A DNA stretch of 64,000 bases from Metabacillus sediminilitoris (GTDB lineage: Bacteria > Bacillota > Bacilli > Bacillales > Bacillaceae): assembly GCF_009720625.1 (NCBI RefSeq), contig NZ_CP046266.1, positions 2,613,501 through 2,677,500 on the forward strand, written 5' to 3'. Position 1 is the first letter of the stretch. The number at the start of each line of letters is the position of its first letter. Shown piece after piece: positions 1 through 9,922 of this stretch. The notes beneath the pieces were generated by a model. That model saw only the letters and a program-made list of their open reading frames with translations, did no database searches and was not told the origin of the DNA. The translations under genes and the position numbers were made by a program.

Positions 1-293
1 TTACAAAAGGGAGGATGGTTTCTGAATTTGATCAAGTTGTATTTTCACTAGATGTTAATAAAGTCAGTGAACCTGTGAAAACAGAATACGGTTACCACAT
101 CATCAAAGTAACGGATAAGAAAACAAACAAGTTTGAAGACAAGAAAAAAGCAATTGAAAGAGAATTAACCTTAAAAAAAGCGAAGCCAATGAAAGAAGTT
201 ATTTCTAAGCTTCAAAAAGAAGCTGATATTTCGATCAAAGATCAAGAGTTAAAGGATGCATTAAAAACCACGCAACAACCTGAAAAAAACTAA
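1..293 (+). CDS. prsA: Foldase PrsA, C-terminal fragment (parvulin-type peptidyl-prolyl isomerase)
   Basis: The window opens inside this gene; the frame is open from base 3 and ends with TAA at 291-293. The visible part carries the end of a parvulin domain, with the characteristic segment VKTEYGYHIIKVTDKK, followed by a Lys-rich charged C-terminal helix, as in Bacillus PrsA. PrsA is a membrane-anchored lipoprotein outside the cytoplasmic membrane that helps secreted proteins fold. The signal peptide and N-terminal domain lie outside the window. An ATG at 15 is internal and is not the start. A strong terminator follows immediately. Identification is confident because of the parvulin signature and tail; only completeness is missing. 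Confidence 0.9.
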   Translation, partial: TKGRMVSEFDQVVFSLDVNKVSEPVKTEYGYHIIKVTDKKTNKFEDKKKAIERELTLKKAKPMKEVISKLQKEADISIKDQELKDALKTTQQPEKN

Positions 294-316
294 AAGCATA
301 CCATATGAAAAGATTA

Positions 317-358
317 GACTGCAAAGTGATTCTTCGCAAAAGCTTTGCAGTCTTTTTT
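317..358 (+). terminator. Intrinsic terminator after prsA
   Basis: Perfect 10-bp inverted repeat GACTGCAAAG (317-326) and CTTTGCAGTC (343-352), followed by a run of six T. Confidence 0.9.
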
Positions 359-465
359 GGTGGTAGGAATCCAAAAAAAATTCCTCTAGCATCCTAATAA
401 GTCAGTTAAATAAATTGAAAGGAATGTGAGGAGAAATTCCTATTTTTTGAATTATCTGAAACTTA

Positions 466-486
466 ACTTGTTTCACTGAATGAATT
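466..486 (+). promoter_or_regulatory. Candidate ROK-repressor operator, copy 1
   Basis: This 21-bp site lies just before the ROK regulator gene. Its core TTCACTGAAT is flanked by ACTT on the left and AA-rich sequence on the right, with 7 of 10 symmetric arm positions. It matches the more perfect palindrome at 1767-1787 in 17 of 21 positions by eye. The position suggests autoregulation. Function is inferred. Confidence 0.55.
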
Positions 487-531
487 ATGCTAAATTTACC
501 CTATGAAATGAGGGAAGGGGTGAAGTGTGTA

Positions 532-1728
532 ATGAATTTATTTAGAAAAGGAAATAAGGAGCTTATTAAAGAACTGAACCGTTCCTTCGTGATTGATATG
601 GTTCGCCTGAAAGGAAAAATCTCGCGTACAGAAATAGCGAAAGAAACAGGGCTGGGTTTATCAACAATTACAAATATTATCGATGAACTTATTAAAGAAA
701 ACCTTGTTTCTGAGATTGGAACTGGAGATTCACATGGCGGCAGGAAGCCAGTGCTATTAAAATTTAACGGAGATTTTGGTGTTGTTGCTGGGATGAAAAT
801 TGAGCCACAACAGGTGAAAATGTGTTTATCTAATTTGGAAGGCAAGATTTTACACAAACATCAATTTTCATATACTCATAATGAAGCGAACAGATTAGCA
901 AAGGTTATTATTGACGAGCTTGATTCTTTCATGAAACAAAATGAATGCGCTACCAAATTAGTGGGGATTGGCATTGCTACGCCTGGGCTAGTAGATCGGG
1001 AAAGCAATGAAGTGATCTATTCACCAATATTAAAGGTGGAGCATGGGGATTTAAAGCCAATTGGCCAACACTTTGATGTTCCTTTATTGATCGATAATGA
1101 TGCGAATGTCTTTGCACTTGCTGAAAAGTGGATAGGACAGGGAAGAGACTATAGAAACTTCATCGGTGTGACAGTTGGAGCTGGTGTGGGAGCAGGAATT
1201 GTGATTGATAATATGTTGTTTCGCGGAGACTTCGGCGGAGCTGGTGAATTAGGTCATATCACGATTTATCAGGGTGATCGCCATTGTTATTGCGGGCAAC
1301 GGGGCTGTTTAGAATTATATGCTTCTGATGCGTACATTGTGAACGAAGCTGAGCGCATGGTCTCGATTGGTGTTCCAACAGTATTAGCGTCGTTTACTCC
1401 CATTACACCTGAGAGTATTGTAATAGCAGCTCAAAGCGGAGATACGTATGCACAGGAATTGTTGGTCAAGCAAGGAGAAAATTTAGCATTAGGGATTAAG
1501 AACATGGTCCATCTATTTAATCCTGAAGCAATCATTTTAGGTGGGGAAGGATTAAGAGAGGGCGAATTTCTGTTAAAAGGTATTCAAAAGGAGCTGGCCG
1601 TCCACTTTTTTGTCAAGCATCCTCGAAAACTTCAGTTCCAAACCTCACAGCTGGGTGGGGATGTATGGTTAATTGGAGCGTGCGCACTAGTAGTAAGCCA
1701 CTTATTTAGAGTTCCTATTTACAATTAA
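532..1728 (+). CDS. ROK-family transcriptional repressor (XylR/NagC type)
   Basis: A winged helix-turn-helix (about residues 12-75, with the recognition segment ISRTEIAKETGLGLSTIT) is followed by an actin-like ROK sugar-binding domain. The ROK zinc motif CYCGQRGCLE is present with Cys at residues 252, 254 and 259, and glycine-rich nucleotide-site segments (VGAGVGAG) precede it. I chose the ATG at 532 because AGGGAAGGGG lies at ideal distance; the frame also opens at an ATG at 487 that lacks a site. Members bind a sugar ligand and repress neighbouring glycoside genes. The next gene is a giant glycosidase sharing a palindromic site with this promoter, so it is the likely target. The inducer is unknown. 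Confidence 0.9.
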   Translation: MNLFRKGNKELIKELNRSFVIDMVRLKGKISRTEIAKETGLGLSTITNIIDELIKENLVSEIGTGDSHGGRKPVLLKFNGDFGVVAGMKIEPQQVKMCLSNLEGKILHKHQFSYTHNEANRLAKVIIDELDSFMKQNECATKLVGIGIATPGLVDRESNEVIYSPILKVEHGDLKPIGQHFDVPLLIDNDANVFALAEKWIGQGRDYRNFIGVTVGAGVGAGIVIDNMLFRGDFGGAGELGHITIYQGDRHCYCGQRGCLELYASDAYIVNEAERMVSIGVPTVLASFTPITPESIVIAAQSGDTYAQELLVKQGENLALGIKNMVHLFNPEAIILGGEGLREGEFLLKGIQKELAVHFFVKHPRKLQFQTSQLGGDVWLIGACALVVSHLFRVPIYN

Positions 1729-1765
1729 CAAAGGAAACGACTATTGTTGACTCCTTTGGAATAAT

Positions 1766-1788
1766 TACTTTCTTCACTGAATAAAGTA
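1766..1788 (+). promoter_or_regulatory. Candidate ROK-repressor operator, copy 2
   Basis: Near-perfect palindrome with 11-bp arms (TACTTTCTTCA and TGAATAAAGTA, 10 of 11 paired) around a single C, in the intergenic region before the glycosidase gene. It resembles the site before the ROK gene at 466-486. Confidence 0.65.
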
Positions 1789-1796
1789 TCTATATT

Positions 1797-1810
1797 TGAT
1801 TACGCTTACA
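1797..1810 (+). promoter_or_regulatory. Candidate cre (CcpA) site before the glycosidase gene
   Basis: TGATTACGCTTACA matches the B. subtilis cre consensus TGWNANCGNTNWCA at 13 of 14 positions. It lies about 10 bp after the ROK palindrome and 80 bp before the glycosidase start, as expected for carbon catabolite repression. Confidence 0.5.
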
Positions 1811-1892
1811 TTTTAAAGGGGGTGATAAAGCAGAATTTTGGTAGATAAAGATTGTACTCTGTATTGAGCGATAACAAATAGGGAGGGTAAAC

Positions 1893-4800
1893 ATGCGAAG
1901 CAGTAAACACAGACTTATTCAGAAAGCCATGATCCTAACAGTGATGATTTCGATGGTTTTATCTGTTATTAACATTCGTTCTGGGTTTGCAAGAAATAGT
2001 GAGTTTACTAGAGATGGTGCAGGGCCGATGTACTGGATTACTTATGAGCATCAATTTGGAAAAGATGTGTTCATGCCGGAACATCGTTTAAAAGATAATG
2101 TTGATTGGATGGCTAAACATTTCCAACCATATGGCTACGACATGATTAGTACGGACGGGTGGATAGAGGGTGCAACTCTATTAAATGAAAACGGATATGT
2201 GGTGTCGCATAATGATCGCTGGATGAGTGACCCGATTTATATGGATGGCCGCGATAAACCATATCTTAAACCAGGGAAAATCTTTAACGGTGATTTTGAA
2301 TACGCGACAACGGAAGGCTGGGATATCAAGGGGAATGCTGATTCTGGAGTCGATAAATCCGGTGCACGAAATAACTTTAAGTTTTACTTTTATAAAAATG
2401 CCCCTTTTAATGCTAACACGAGTCAAACAGTGACAGGGCTCGATAAGGATAAAACATATCGATTATCTGCGTGGGCAACTCTTCAGGATTTTAGCGGGTC
2501 AAATCAGTTTGCTGATGATGCTATTGGCAGCAGTGCTGAAATGCGGATCATCCAGAATGGAGAAGTAGTAGAGAAGGTACCATTCAAGATAAGTTCGAGT
2601 TATAAAAACTATTCTTTTGATGTGAAATCGATTGGAACAGAAATGACTGTAGAATTTGTCATTGATTCAAAAAAAGGGAACGCTTCATTGCAGCTTGATG
2701 ATGTTACCTTTGCAGCTGTAGATGCGAATCAACCTCCAATACCTGAGGGAAATGTTGTGGTAAATGGTAGCTTTGAGCAAGCTGAAACAGAAGGATGGAC
2801 GTTTGAAGGTGATTTTGCTCACGGCCGAAATGATGACACTGAAGGAGACAAGTCATTATGGACTTATAGTGAAAATCCAAACAAACAAGTTATTTCTCAA
2901 ACGATAAAGGATTTGCCAACTGGAAACTACCGTGTCAATTCTAATGCTAAAGGGAAAAATGGTTTTGCCGACAAAGGTGTGGCTGTAGAAATGAAGATTT
3001 CTGGATACGATAAAGCTAATCCTGAGGCCAATGTAAAAAAGCCAGTGACTTCAGAAACTTGGTCAGCGTATACAGAGACTGTGAATGTGACTTCAGGTCA
3101 ATTAAAAATCGAATTTATTGTTGATCCTACCGAAAAACAAGTGCGTGATGCCGGTATTGATATCGATGATGTTTCTGTTGTCTATGACAATTGGCAGGGT
3201 TATCCTCACGAGCGCTATCCAGAAGGACATACATGGAAATACTGGGCAGATTACGTGAAAAGTAAAGGGATGAAATTTGGCATCTATTATAATCCGCTTT
3301 GGATCAGTCCAGAGGTTGTTAAAAATCCGGATAAATACAAAGTGAAAGGGACAGATACACCTGTTGCAGATCTTGTTATTACAGAGCCGCAAGATATTGG
3401 CGGCGGAAAAACGCTTCAAGGTGACCGTTTTGATGGCGGCCAAGGAGGAGAAAGAGCTCTTTATTGGTTAAATGTCGACCATCCTGATGCCGAGAAATTT
3501 TTGAAAGGATATGTCGACTTTTTTGCAGAACAAGGAGCTTCGTATTTACGTGTTGACTTTTTATCTTGGTATGAAAGCGGATATGATAAAGGGCTGGGCC
3601 AAATCGGTACAGGTCATACAAGAGAACAATATCGTAAAGCACTTCAATGGATGAATGAAGCTACTGAAAAGAATAACATATTCCTTAGCTTAGTTATGCC
3701 TGATTTAAACAACCACGGTGAATATGAACAAAAATACGGCGATATGATCCGAATTGATGAGGATGCATTCAGTGGCGGCTGGGAGCATATAAGCGGCCGG
3801 AGACAAGAGTGGACAAAAAATTGGTCACAATGGGCCAATCCATTTCAAGGATTTACTGGATTTGCGGATATTTCGGGACGCGGATTAATGATTAATGACG
3901 GTGACTTCTTAAAGCTAAATACGTTTAAAGGCCGTTATGCCGAGGACGAAAAGAAAACAGCTATCTCTTTGTTCACCATGGCTGGTTCACCAATTACCAT
4001 TGCCGATCAATATGACACAATCGGAGATAATTACAAATATTATCAAAACCCTGAATTGATCGAATTGAACAAACTTGGTTTTGCAGGGAAGCCAATCTTT
4101 TATTCAAATCAGCATTATAAAAACAATGTAAGCCGCGACAGTGAAAGATGGGCTGGTCAATTACCAGATGGATCTTGGGTCGTAGCACTCTTTAACCGCA
4201 GTGATACAAGCAAAGGGCTATCAATGGATTTCAAAAAAGATCTTGGAATCAAGGAGGAAGCTTTTGCCCGCAATCTATGGGAGCATCAGGATCTCGGCTA
4301 CCGTTCGATGTATTCTGAAATGCTCGAACCTCATGATACGACAGTATTGAAACTCATTCCAAAAAACAACAAGAAAATATATCAAACAGAAGTCGCTTCA
4401 TATCAAGGAGGAGCCATCTTCGGTAATGAACAAATGGGATACGATGGATTTGGCTATCTTACAGGGTTGAACAAAAAAGGCTCAAAAGTAACAATCGCTG
4501 TTGAAATGCCTGAAGCAGGTCAATTCCCTCTAGCAATAAAATACGGAAATGAACAGGCAGCAGCTAGTACCTTGTCACTTTCCGTTGAGGATAAAAAGAA
4601 GAATGTAATTGATGACCCGACGAAAGTGTCGTTCCCAAGTACCGGAGATAAATGGGGAACTGTCGAACAATCTGTACAACTGAACAAAGGGGTCAATTTA
4701 ATCCACTTGGAATTTACTGGAGAAGATACAGGTGCTACATTACTTGATTCCATACAGTTTGGAGCAAGTACAGGCCAGTTCATTAACGGGAATTTTGAAA

Positions 4801-7800
4801 TGGGAAATGAAACTGGCTGGACAGTCAATACCTTTGGTACAACTGTATGGCATGGTGTCGATAAAAACGATGCTTATGAAGGGTATAAGCAATACTTATA
4901 TTCTCCTAATGAGGGAGGAAAAGCTTCTACTAAGCAAACAATTGTTGGTCTAAAGGACGGCGAGTATACAGTTTCAGCGATGGCGAAACTAATGCCGCAC
5001 TTGGATCCATCATTTGCCGGCGGGGTTGCTAAAATGATTGTCTCCCAGCCTGGTAAAGAGAAGGTAGAGGTGAAAATTGAACCAAATCTAAAGGATCCGA
5101 ATGGTCCTGTAAAGCAGAAATGGACCGCGGATGAGTTTGAGTATAAAAAATTCAGCACAGACACGATCAATGTCACAGAAGGTGAATTGACTCTAGAATT
5201 TTATATGGAAGCACCTAAAGCAGATACATCCTTGCAGCTTGATAATGTGATGCTTCAATCAGCAAACAATGAAGTGCCTGAAGAGGTAGAAGTCAGCCTA
5301 TTTAACAAAGGCTTTGAGCAAGGATTCACTGGGTGGAGCCGTACAAATATGGTTAACCAATCGATTGAATCAGCAGATGAAAAGTCATTTGTCAAAATCA
5401 CGGGTAAGGAAGCTTATTCATCTGATCTATGGCAATTTGGTAATACCCCTGCTGATGGAACCTATCAATTATCAATTACCACTCGTAAATCTGGAAACTT
5501 TGACAAGGCTTCACTTTATGTCAAATACTCTGGTGGCACAAAAGTAGTACCGATCCCGGCAAGTGGTGATTGGAAAGAAGTAAAAGTTCCAAATATCCAG
5601 CTAATGGCTGATGAAGTGGTAAAGGTTGGCGTGATCGCAGAAGGCCAGGCTGAAAGTGTTCTTGAACTCGATGACGTTAAAATGATAAAAAAAGATCCAG
5701 CCGAGCATCAAAATGTTTCATATGTTGAAAGTTTAGATGCCGGTAATCCATATACTGTATCAGATGATGGTAAATCGATCGTATTACATTCTGCTAACCA
5801 GGAAAAAGTGAAAGTCGAATTCGTTCAAGAAGATACGGCTAAAGTATGGATGGAACCTACTGGAACATTTAAGAAAAAAGCTTCTTTTGTTGTTGATGAG
5901 GAGGGGGCAAGTGTAGTCCCTAAGGTAACGGATAAAAGTGATTATATTTTGATTCAAACAAATAAAATGAGTTTGAGAGCTTATAAGTCTCCATTTAAGC
6001 TTGCATACTATGATGCAGCAAATACGGAGATATTAACGGAACAAAGTGAGAGTAAAGGATTAGGGTATGATGGAGATACAGGAATTTATGCTGCCATGAA
6101 CCTTGATCCAAAGGAGCAATTCTTTGGTCTTGGGATGGATCGTGACTCCCAATCTTTTAACCGCAGAGGCCATAAGGTTGTAATGAACAACGGTATGAAA
6201 GGCGGATATGGCGGAAACACGTCAGATATTTCTGGAACATTCTTTACGAGTACAAATGGCTATGGACTTTACTTTGATAACACCTATGAAAGTGTCACAT
6301 TTGATATGGGTGCCACAGACAGTGGGAAGTATTCTTTCAGTTCACCAAACGGCGAAATGATTTACTACTTTATGTCAGGTGAAAAGAAAAACACTCTAAC
6401 CGATATCATGGAAAGTTATGCAGAATTAACAGGCAAGGCGCCGATGCCGCCGCAATGGGCACTGGGTTATATCCAATCAAAATATGGATATAAGAGCTGG
6501 CAAGAAGTAAATAAGGTTGTTGATACGTTCCGCCAAAAACAAATTCCCTTAGACGGTATGATTCTTGATGCTTATTGGGCCAAAGAAAATCATTATTTTG
6601 ATATGACTTGGTCAGAGTCTTTTGCAAATCCAAAACAAAGCATGGAGGAGCTAGCCAAGAAAGGAATCAAGACGGTACCGCTAGTCGATCCGTATATTCA
6701 AGTTACAGCGAACAATTTTAACGAAGGAGATCGCAGTGGATACTTTGTTCAAGATGCTTCAGGAAATACAGTTGTTTATGACGCTTGGTATGGAAAAGCA
6801 GGATTAGTGGATTTCACCAATCCAAAAGCTGTCGATTGGTTCAATGCACAGGTTAAAACATTGCATGATGCGGGAGTAAAAGGGTATTGGATCGATTTAA
6901 ATGAACCAGAGAAGCCAACGGACTCATTAAGACACCACTTTTCTAAAGGCAGTGCAGCAGAGATTAGAAATGTGTATGCCTTAAATGAAGCGAAAGCGTT
7001 CTATAATGGTCATCGAAGTTACAGTGATAACCGTTTATGGAGCCTGTCACGTTCCGGTTTTTCTGGGATTCAAGAATACGGAACGACCGTATGGAGCGGA
7101 GATATTGATGCAAGCTGGGAATCCTTTAGGCATAATTTACAATTGGGGTTAAGCTCCTCGATGTCTGGTATCCCTTATTTTACAACGGATATAGGTGGAT
7201 TTTACGGAAAACCGTCAGCAGAACTCTATACGCGTTGGATGCAGGCTGGATCCTTTATGCCAATCTTCCGGGCTCATAATTGTGAATGTGGTGATCCAAC
7301 GAATACAAGAGAGCCTTGGGCGTTTGGTGCGGAGGCAGAAGGCATTGTAAAACAAAGCATTGAACAACGATACAAACTGCTGCCTTACATCTATTCAGTA
7401 ACAAAGCAAACAAATGATGGAAATGTCTCATTAATGAGGCCGCTTGTCATGGATTACACAACAGATGCAAACGTATATGCAATTGAAGACCAATGGATGT
7501 TTGGTCCAAATATGCTGGTGGCGCCGATTTCATTGGAAGGCATATCAAAGAGAAGTATTTATCTTCCTGAGGGTACATGGTATGACTGGGGCACCAAGAA
7601 AACATTTACGGGAGGGCAAACCATTGAGTATGAGGCGGATTTGTCAAAGATTCCGGTATTTGTAAAAGAAGGGGCAATTATTCCACAGCGTGAGATTCAA
7701 AACTATACAAATGAAAAACCAGCATCAACGATCGCATTGAACGTCTATCCAAAACAAAATGGAGAAGCTTCAAGCTTTACGTTATATGAAGATGATGGTC

Positions 7801-8147
7801 AAACATTCAAATATGAAAACGGTCAATCGGCAGAGACAAAGATTGCCGCTGCATCTGGTGAGGGGAATGTGACACTTAAAATTTCAGCAATTAAAGGCAC
7901 CTTCGATGGACAGATTAAAAACAGAACATGGTCTGCAGAAATAAAAGCAAATGCGGGCGATAGAAGACTCAGTTCTGTGAAACGAAACGGCAAAAAGTTA
8001 AGATTAGTTGATTCCAAAGAAGCGGTCGAAAAAGGGAACGATGTTTGGTACAACGATTCAAAAACAGATATGATATTTGTGAAAACAGCAGAGGTATCGA
8101 CTGCTGAAGCACAAGTGATTACGACTGAACTAAAAGGAAAACGCTAA
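1893..8147 (+). CDS. Giant secreted bifunctional glycosidase: GH27-like plus GH31 with multiple CBMs
   Basis: Encodes 2084 residues with a signal peptide (about 1-33). A clan GH-D (GH27-like) barrel begins near residue 40 (CAVEAT: strand order inferred), is interrupted by two CBM4/9-like beta-sandwich modules (about 130-275 and 288-430, each opening NGxFE), and resumes at about 431-800. Its candidate nucleophile is Asp555 in YLRVDF and its acid/base Asp624 in RIDED. A CBM35-like module (829-960) and two more CBM-like modules (about 962-1115 and 1134-1275) follow. The C-terminal half is GH31: N-terminal sandwich, barrel with nucleophile Asp1668 in WIDLNE and acid/base Asp1737 in WSGDID, then a DUF5110 sandwich (about 1905-1990). 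An AGGGAGG site precedes the ATG. It probably attacks an extracellular alpha-glucan or alpha-galactoside; the linkage cannot be read from sequence. Repressor and cre sites lie upstream. Confidence 0.85.
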   Translation: MRSSKHRLIQKAMILTVMISMVLSVINIRSGFARNSEFTRDGAGPMYWITYEHQFGKDVFMPEHRLKDNVDWMAKHFQPYGYDMISTDGWIEGATLLNENGYVVSHNDRWMSDPIYMDGRDKPYLKPGKIFNGDFEYATTEGWDIKGNADSGVDKSGARNNFKFYFYKNAPFNANTSQTVTGLDKDKTYRLSAWATLQDFSGSNQFADDAIGSSAEMRIIQNGEVVEKVPFKISSSYKNYSFDVKSIGTEMTVEFVIDSKKGNASLQLDDVTFAAVDANQPPIPEGNVVVNGSFEQAETEGWTFEGDFAHGRNDDTEGDKSLWTYSENPNKQVISQTIKDLPTGNYRVNSNAKGKNGFADKGVAVEMKISGYDKANPEANVKKPVTSETWSAYTETVNVTSGQLKIEFIVDPTEKQVRDAGIDIDDVSVVYDNWQGYPHERYPEGHTWKYWADYVKSKGMKFGIYYNPLWISPEVVKNPDKYKVKGTDTPVADLVITEPQDIGGGKTLQGDRFDGGQGGERALYWLNVDHPDAEKFLKGYVDFFAEQGASYLRVDFLSWYESGYDKGLGQIGTGHTREQYRKALQWMNEATEKNNIFLSLVMPDLNNHGEYEQKYGDMIRIDEDAFSGGWEHISGRRQEWTKNWSQWANPFQGFTGFADISGRGLMINDGDFLKLNTFKGRYAEDEKKTAISLFTMAGSPITIADQYDTIGDNYKYYQNPELIELNKLGFAGKPIFYSNQHYKNNVSRDSERWAGQLPDGSWVVALFNRSDTSKGLSMDFKKDLGIKEEAFARNLWEHQDLGYRSMYSEMLEPHDTTVLKLIPKNNKKIYQTEVASYQGGAIFGNEQMGYDGFGYLTGLNKKGSKVTIAVEMPEAGQFPLAIKYGNEQAAASTLSLSVEDKKKNVIDDPTKVSFPSTGDKWGTVEQSVQLNKGVNLIHLEFTGEDTGATLLDSIQFGASTGQFINGNFEMGNETGWTVNTFGTTVWHGVDKNDAYEGYKQYLYSPNEGGKASTKQTIVGLKDGEYTVSAMAKLMPHLDPSFAGGVAKMIVSQPGKEKVEVKIEPNLKDPNGPVKQKWTADEFEYKKFSTDTINVTEGELTLEFYMEAPKADTSLQLDNVMLQSANNEVPEEVEVSLFNKGFEQGFTGWSRTNMVNQSIESADEKSFVKITGKEAYSSDLWQFGNTPADGTYQLSITTRKSGNFDKASLYVKYSGGTKVVPIPASGDWKEVKVPNIQLMADEVVKVGVIAEGQAESVLELDDVKMIKKDPAEHQNVSYVESLDAGNPYTVSDDGKSIVLHSANQEKVKVEFVQEDTAKVWMEPTGTFKKKASFVVDEEGASVVPKVTDKSDYILIQTNKMSLRAYKSPFKLAYYDAANTEILTEQSESKGLGYDGDTGIYAAMNLDPKEQFFGLGMDRDSQSFNRRGHKVVMNNGMKGGYGGNTSDISGTFFTSTNGYGLYFDNTYESVTFDMGATDSGKYSFSSPNGEMIYYFMSGEKKNTLTDIMESYAELTGKAPMPPQWALGYIQSKYGYKSWQEVNKVVDTFRQKQIPLDGMILDAYWAKENHYFDMTWSESFANPKQSMEELAKKGIKTVPLVDPYIQVTANNFNEGDRSGYFVQDASGNTVVYDAWYGKAGLVDFTNPKAVDWFNAQVKTLHDAGVKGYWIDLNEPEKPTDSLRHHFSKGSAAEIRNVYALNEAKAFYNGHRSYSDNRLWSLSRSGFSGIQEYGTTVWSGDIDASWESFRHNLQLGLSSSMSGIPYFTTDIGGFYGKPSAELYTRWMQAGSFMPIFRAHNCECGDPTNTREPWAFGAEAEGIVKQSIEQRYKLLPYIYSVTKQTNDGNVSLMRPLVMDYTTDANVYAIEDQWMFGPNMLVAPISLEGISKRSIYLPEGTWYDWGTKKTFTGGQTIEYEADLSKIPVFVKEGAIIPQREIQNYTNEKPASTIALNVYPKQNGEASSFTLYEDDGQTFKYENGQSAETKIAAASGEGNVTLKISAIKGTFDGQIKNRTWSAEIKANAGDRRLSSVKRNGKKLRLVDSKEAVEKGNDVWYNDSKTDMIFVKTAEVSTAEAQVITTELKGKR

Positions 8148-8220
8148 GAGAAGATGAAGAGGAATGTTGAAAATAAAGGTAGAGAGCTTTTATAGCTTAA
8201 TATAATAACAAAACTACGTA

Positions 8221-8273
8221 TGCCCTCTAAACGGTTTGAACGATAATTCAATCTGTTTAGGGGGCAATTTTTA
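8221..8273 (+). terminator. Terminator after the giant glycosidase gene
   Basis: Inverted repeat TGCCCTCTAAAC (8221-8232) and GTTTAGGGGGCA (8255-8266), 12-bp stem with one wobble pair, followed by ATTTTTAT. Confidence 0.8.
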
Positions 8274-8411
8274 TGAATGTTTTATACTCCTGCTCAACAT
8301 CAACCATAAATTTCACTTATGGAATTCAATCAAATAACGATATTTTATTAATCTCTGTTAATCCCATACTATTAAGTTAAGGAAACACAATCACAAATAG
8401 GAGGGATAAAT

Positions 8412-9914
8412 ATGAATCGTACAAAAAATTATGATGTAGTTGTCGTTGGGGCAGGAAATGCGGCTATGTGTGCAGCCATTGCAGCAAAGGAAAAAGGGGC
8501 AGATGTTTTAGTTTTAGAACGAGGACCAGCAGAAAAGCGTGGGGGGAATTCATTTTTTACAGATGGGGCCATTCGTGTTGCTTATGATAACTTAGATGCA
8601 ATAAGAAAAATCATCCCTGATCTAAGAGATGAAGAAGCGGAAAAGATCGTCATGCCTGAATATACACAATCTGATTTTTATGATGACTTAATGCGTGTAA
8701 CCGAAGGAAAAAGTGATCCTGACCTTGCTAATCAGCTTATTTCAAAGTCCTTTGAAACACTTTTATGGATGAGTCAGCAAGGCATTAAATTTGAATTGAA
8801 TGTCGAAAATCAATCCTTCGAGCAAGACGGGAAACGTCATTTTTGGGGTGGTCTTCCAATTAAAACAGAAGACAAGGGCGTTGGTTTAATCAAAAGTCTT
8901 TTCCAGCGCGCTGAAGAGATCGGGATCGATCTTTGGTACAATTCCCGTGCAACACAGCTTGTAACTGTGAATGATCGAATAACAGGAATTAACATCGAGC
9001 AAGACGGTGAAATCCTGACGATTTCAACTTCAAGTGTTATTTTAGCGTGTGGAAGCTTTGAAGCAAACAAAAAAATGAGAAGTGAGCATCTTGGGGAAGA
9101 GTGGGAAGCAGCGATTGTAAGAGGGACTGAATTCAATACGGGGGACGGAATTACGATGGCGTTAGCTGTCGGTGCACAAAGATATGGAGAATGGAATGGC
9201 TGTCATTCGATCGGGACAGATTATAACGCGCCTAAGTTTGGTGATTTCAACAAGCCTGGTGATATCTTTAAAAAATCTTCATTTCCACTTGGTCTTTTGA
9301 TTAATCAGGAAGGAAAACGATTTGTTGATGAGGGGGCTGATTTCCGAAATTACACATATGCCAAATATGGCCGCGAAGTATTAAAGCAGCCTGGACATTC
9401 TGCCTTCCAGCTTTTTGATGCTCAAGTACGTCCGATGCTGCGAAAGGAATACAATCTAGAGGAAGCTACATATATTCAAGCTGATAGTCTTGAAGAGTTA
9501 GCAGAAAAGATGTCAATCGATAAAGAACCATTTTTAAAAACGATAACAGATTATAATACTGCTGTCCAAGAAGGTGATTATAATCCAACAATTAAAGATG
9601 GAAAGGGTACGGTGGGCATTGCTCCGCCAAAGACAAACTGGGCATTACGAATTGACCAAGCACCTTTTTATGCCTATCCGGTGACGTGCGGGATTACCTT
9701 TGCTTTTGGAGGTCTGCATGTCAATGAAAATGGTGAGGTGTTAAATTATGAGGGAAGTCCTATTGGTGGTCTATACGCTGCCGGTGAAATGGTTGGGGGT
9801 ATTTTTTACAAAAATTACCCAGGTGGATCTGGACTAATGTCAGGGGCTGTTTTCGGAAAAATATCTGGGACATCTGCTGCAAAGTTTTCTAAAAGTAAGC
9901 TGGGAATTTCCTAA
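8412..9914 (+). CDS. tcuA: FAD-dependent tricarballylate dehydrogenase TcuA
   Basis: A 500-residue flavoprotein of the fumarate reductase/succinate dehydrogenase flavoprotein family. The N-terminal dinucleotide fold VVVGAGNAAMCAAIAA and the following GGNS segment are typical of TcuA, which oxidises tricarballylate to cis-aconitate in the cytoplasm. The C-terminal FAD region (YPGGSGLMSGAVFG) is intact. AGGAGGGATAA precedes the ATG. In Salmonella TcuB re-oxidises TcuA; no tcuB is visible here, so the electron acceptor is unknown. The neighbouring LysR genes, citrate-type transporter and PrpF-family isomerase fit a tricarboxylate-catabolism locus. The gene converges on a LysR gene with a shared terminator. 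The family could include other dicarboxylate or tricarboxylate oxidoreductases, but TcuA is the closest fit. Confidence 0.85.
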   Translation: MNRTKNYDVVVVGAGNAAMCAAIAAKEKGADVLVLERGPAEKRGGNSFFTDGAIRVAYDNLDAIRKIIPDLRDEEAEKIVMPEYTQSDFYDDLMRVTEGKSDPDLANQLISKSFETLLWMSQQGIKFELNVENQSFEQDGKRHFWGGLPIKTEDKGVGLIKSLFQRAEEIGIDLWYNSRATQLVTVNDRITGINIEQDGEILTISTSSVILACGSFEANKKMRSEHLGEEWEAAIVRGTEFNTGDGITMALAVGAQRYGEWNGCHSIGTDYNAPKFGDFNKPGDIFKKSSFPLGLLINQEGKRFVDEGADFRNYTYAKYGREVLKQPGHSAFQLFDAQVRPMLRKEYNLEEATYIQADSLEELAEKMSIDKEPFLKTITDYNTAVQEGDYNPTIKDGKGTVGIAPPKTNWALRIDQAPFYAYPVTCGITFAFGGLHVNENGEVLNYEGSPIGGLYAAGEMVGGIFYKNYPGGSGLMSGAVFGKISGTSAAKFSKSKLGIS

Positions 9915-9922
9915 CCAACAAA

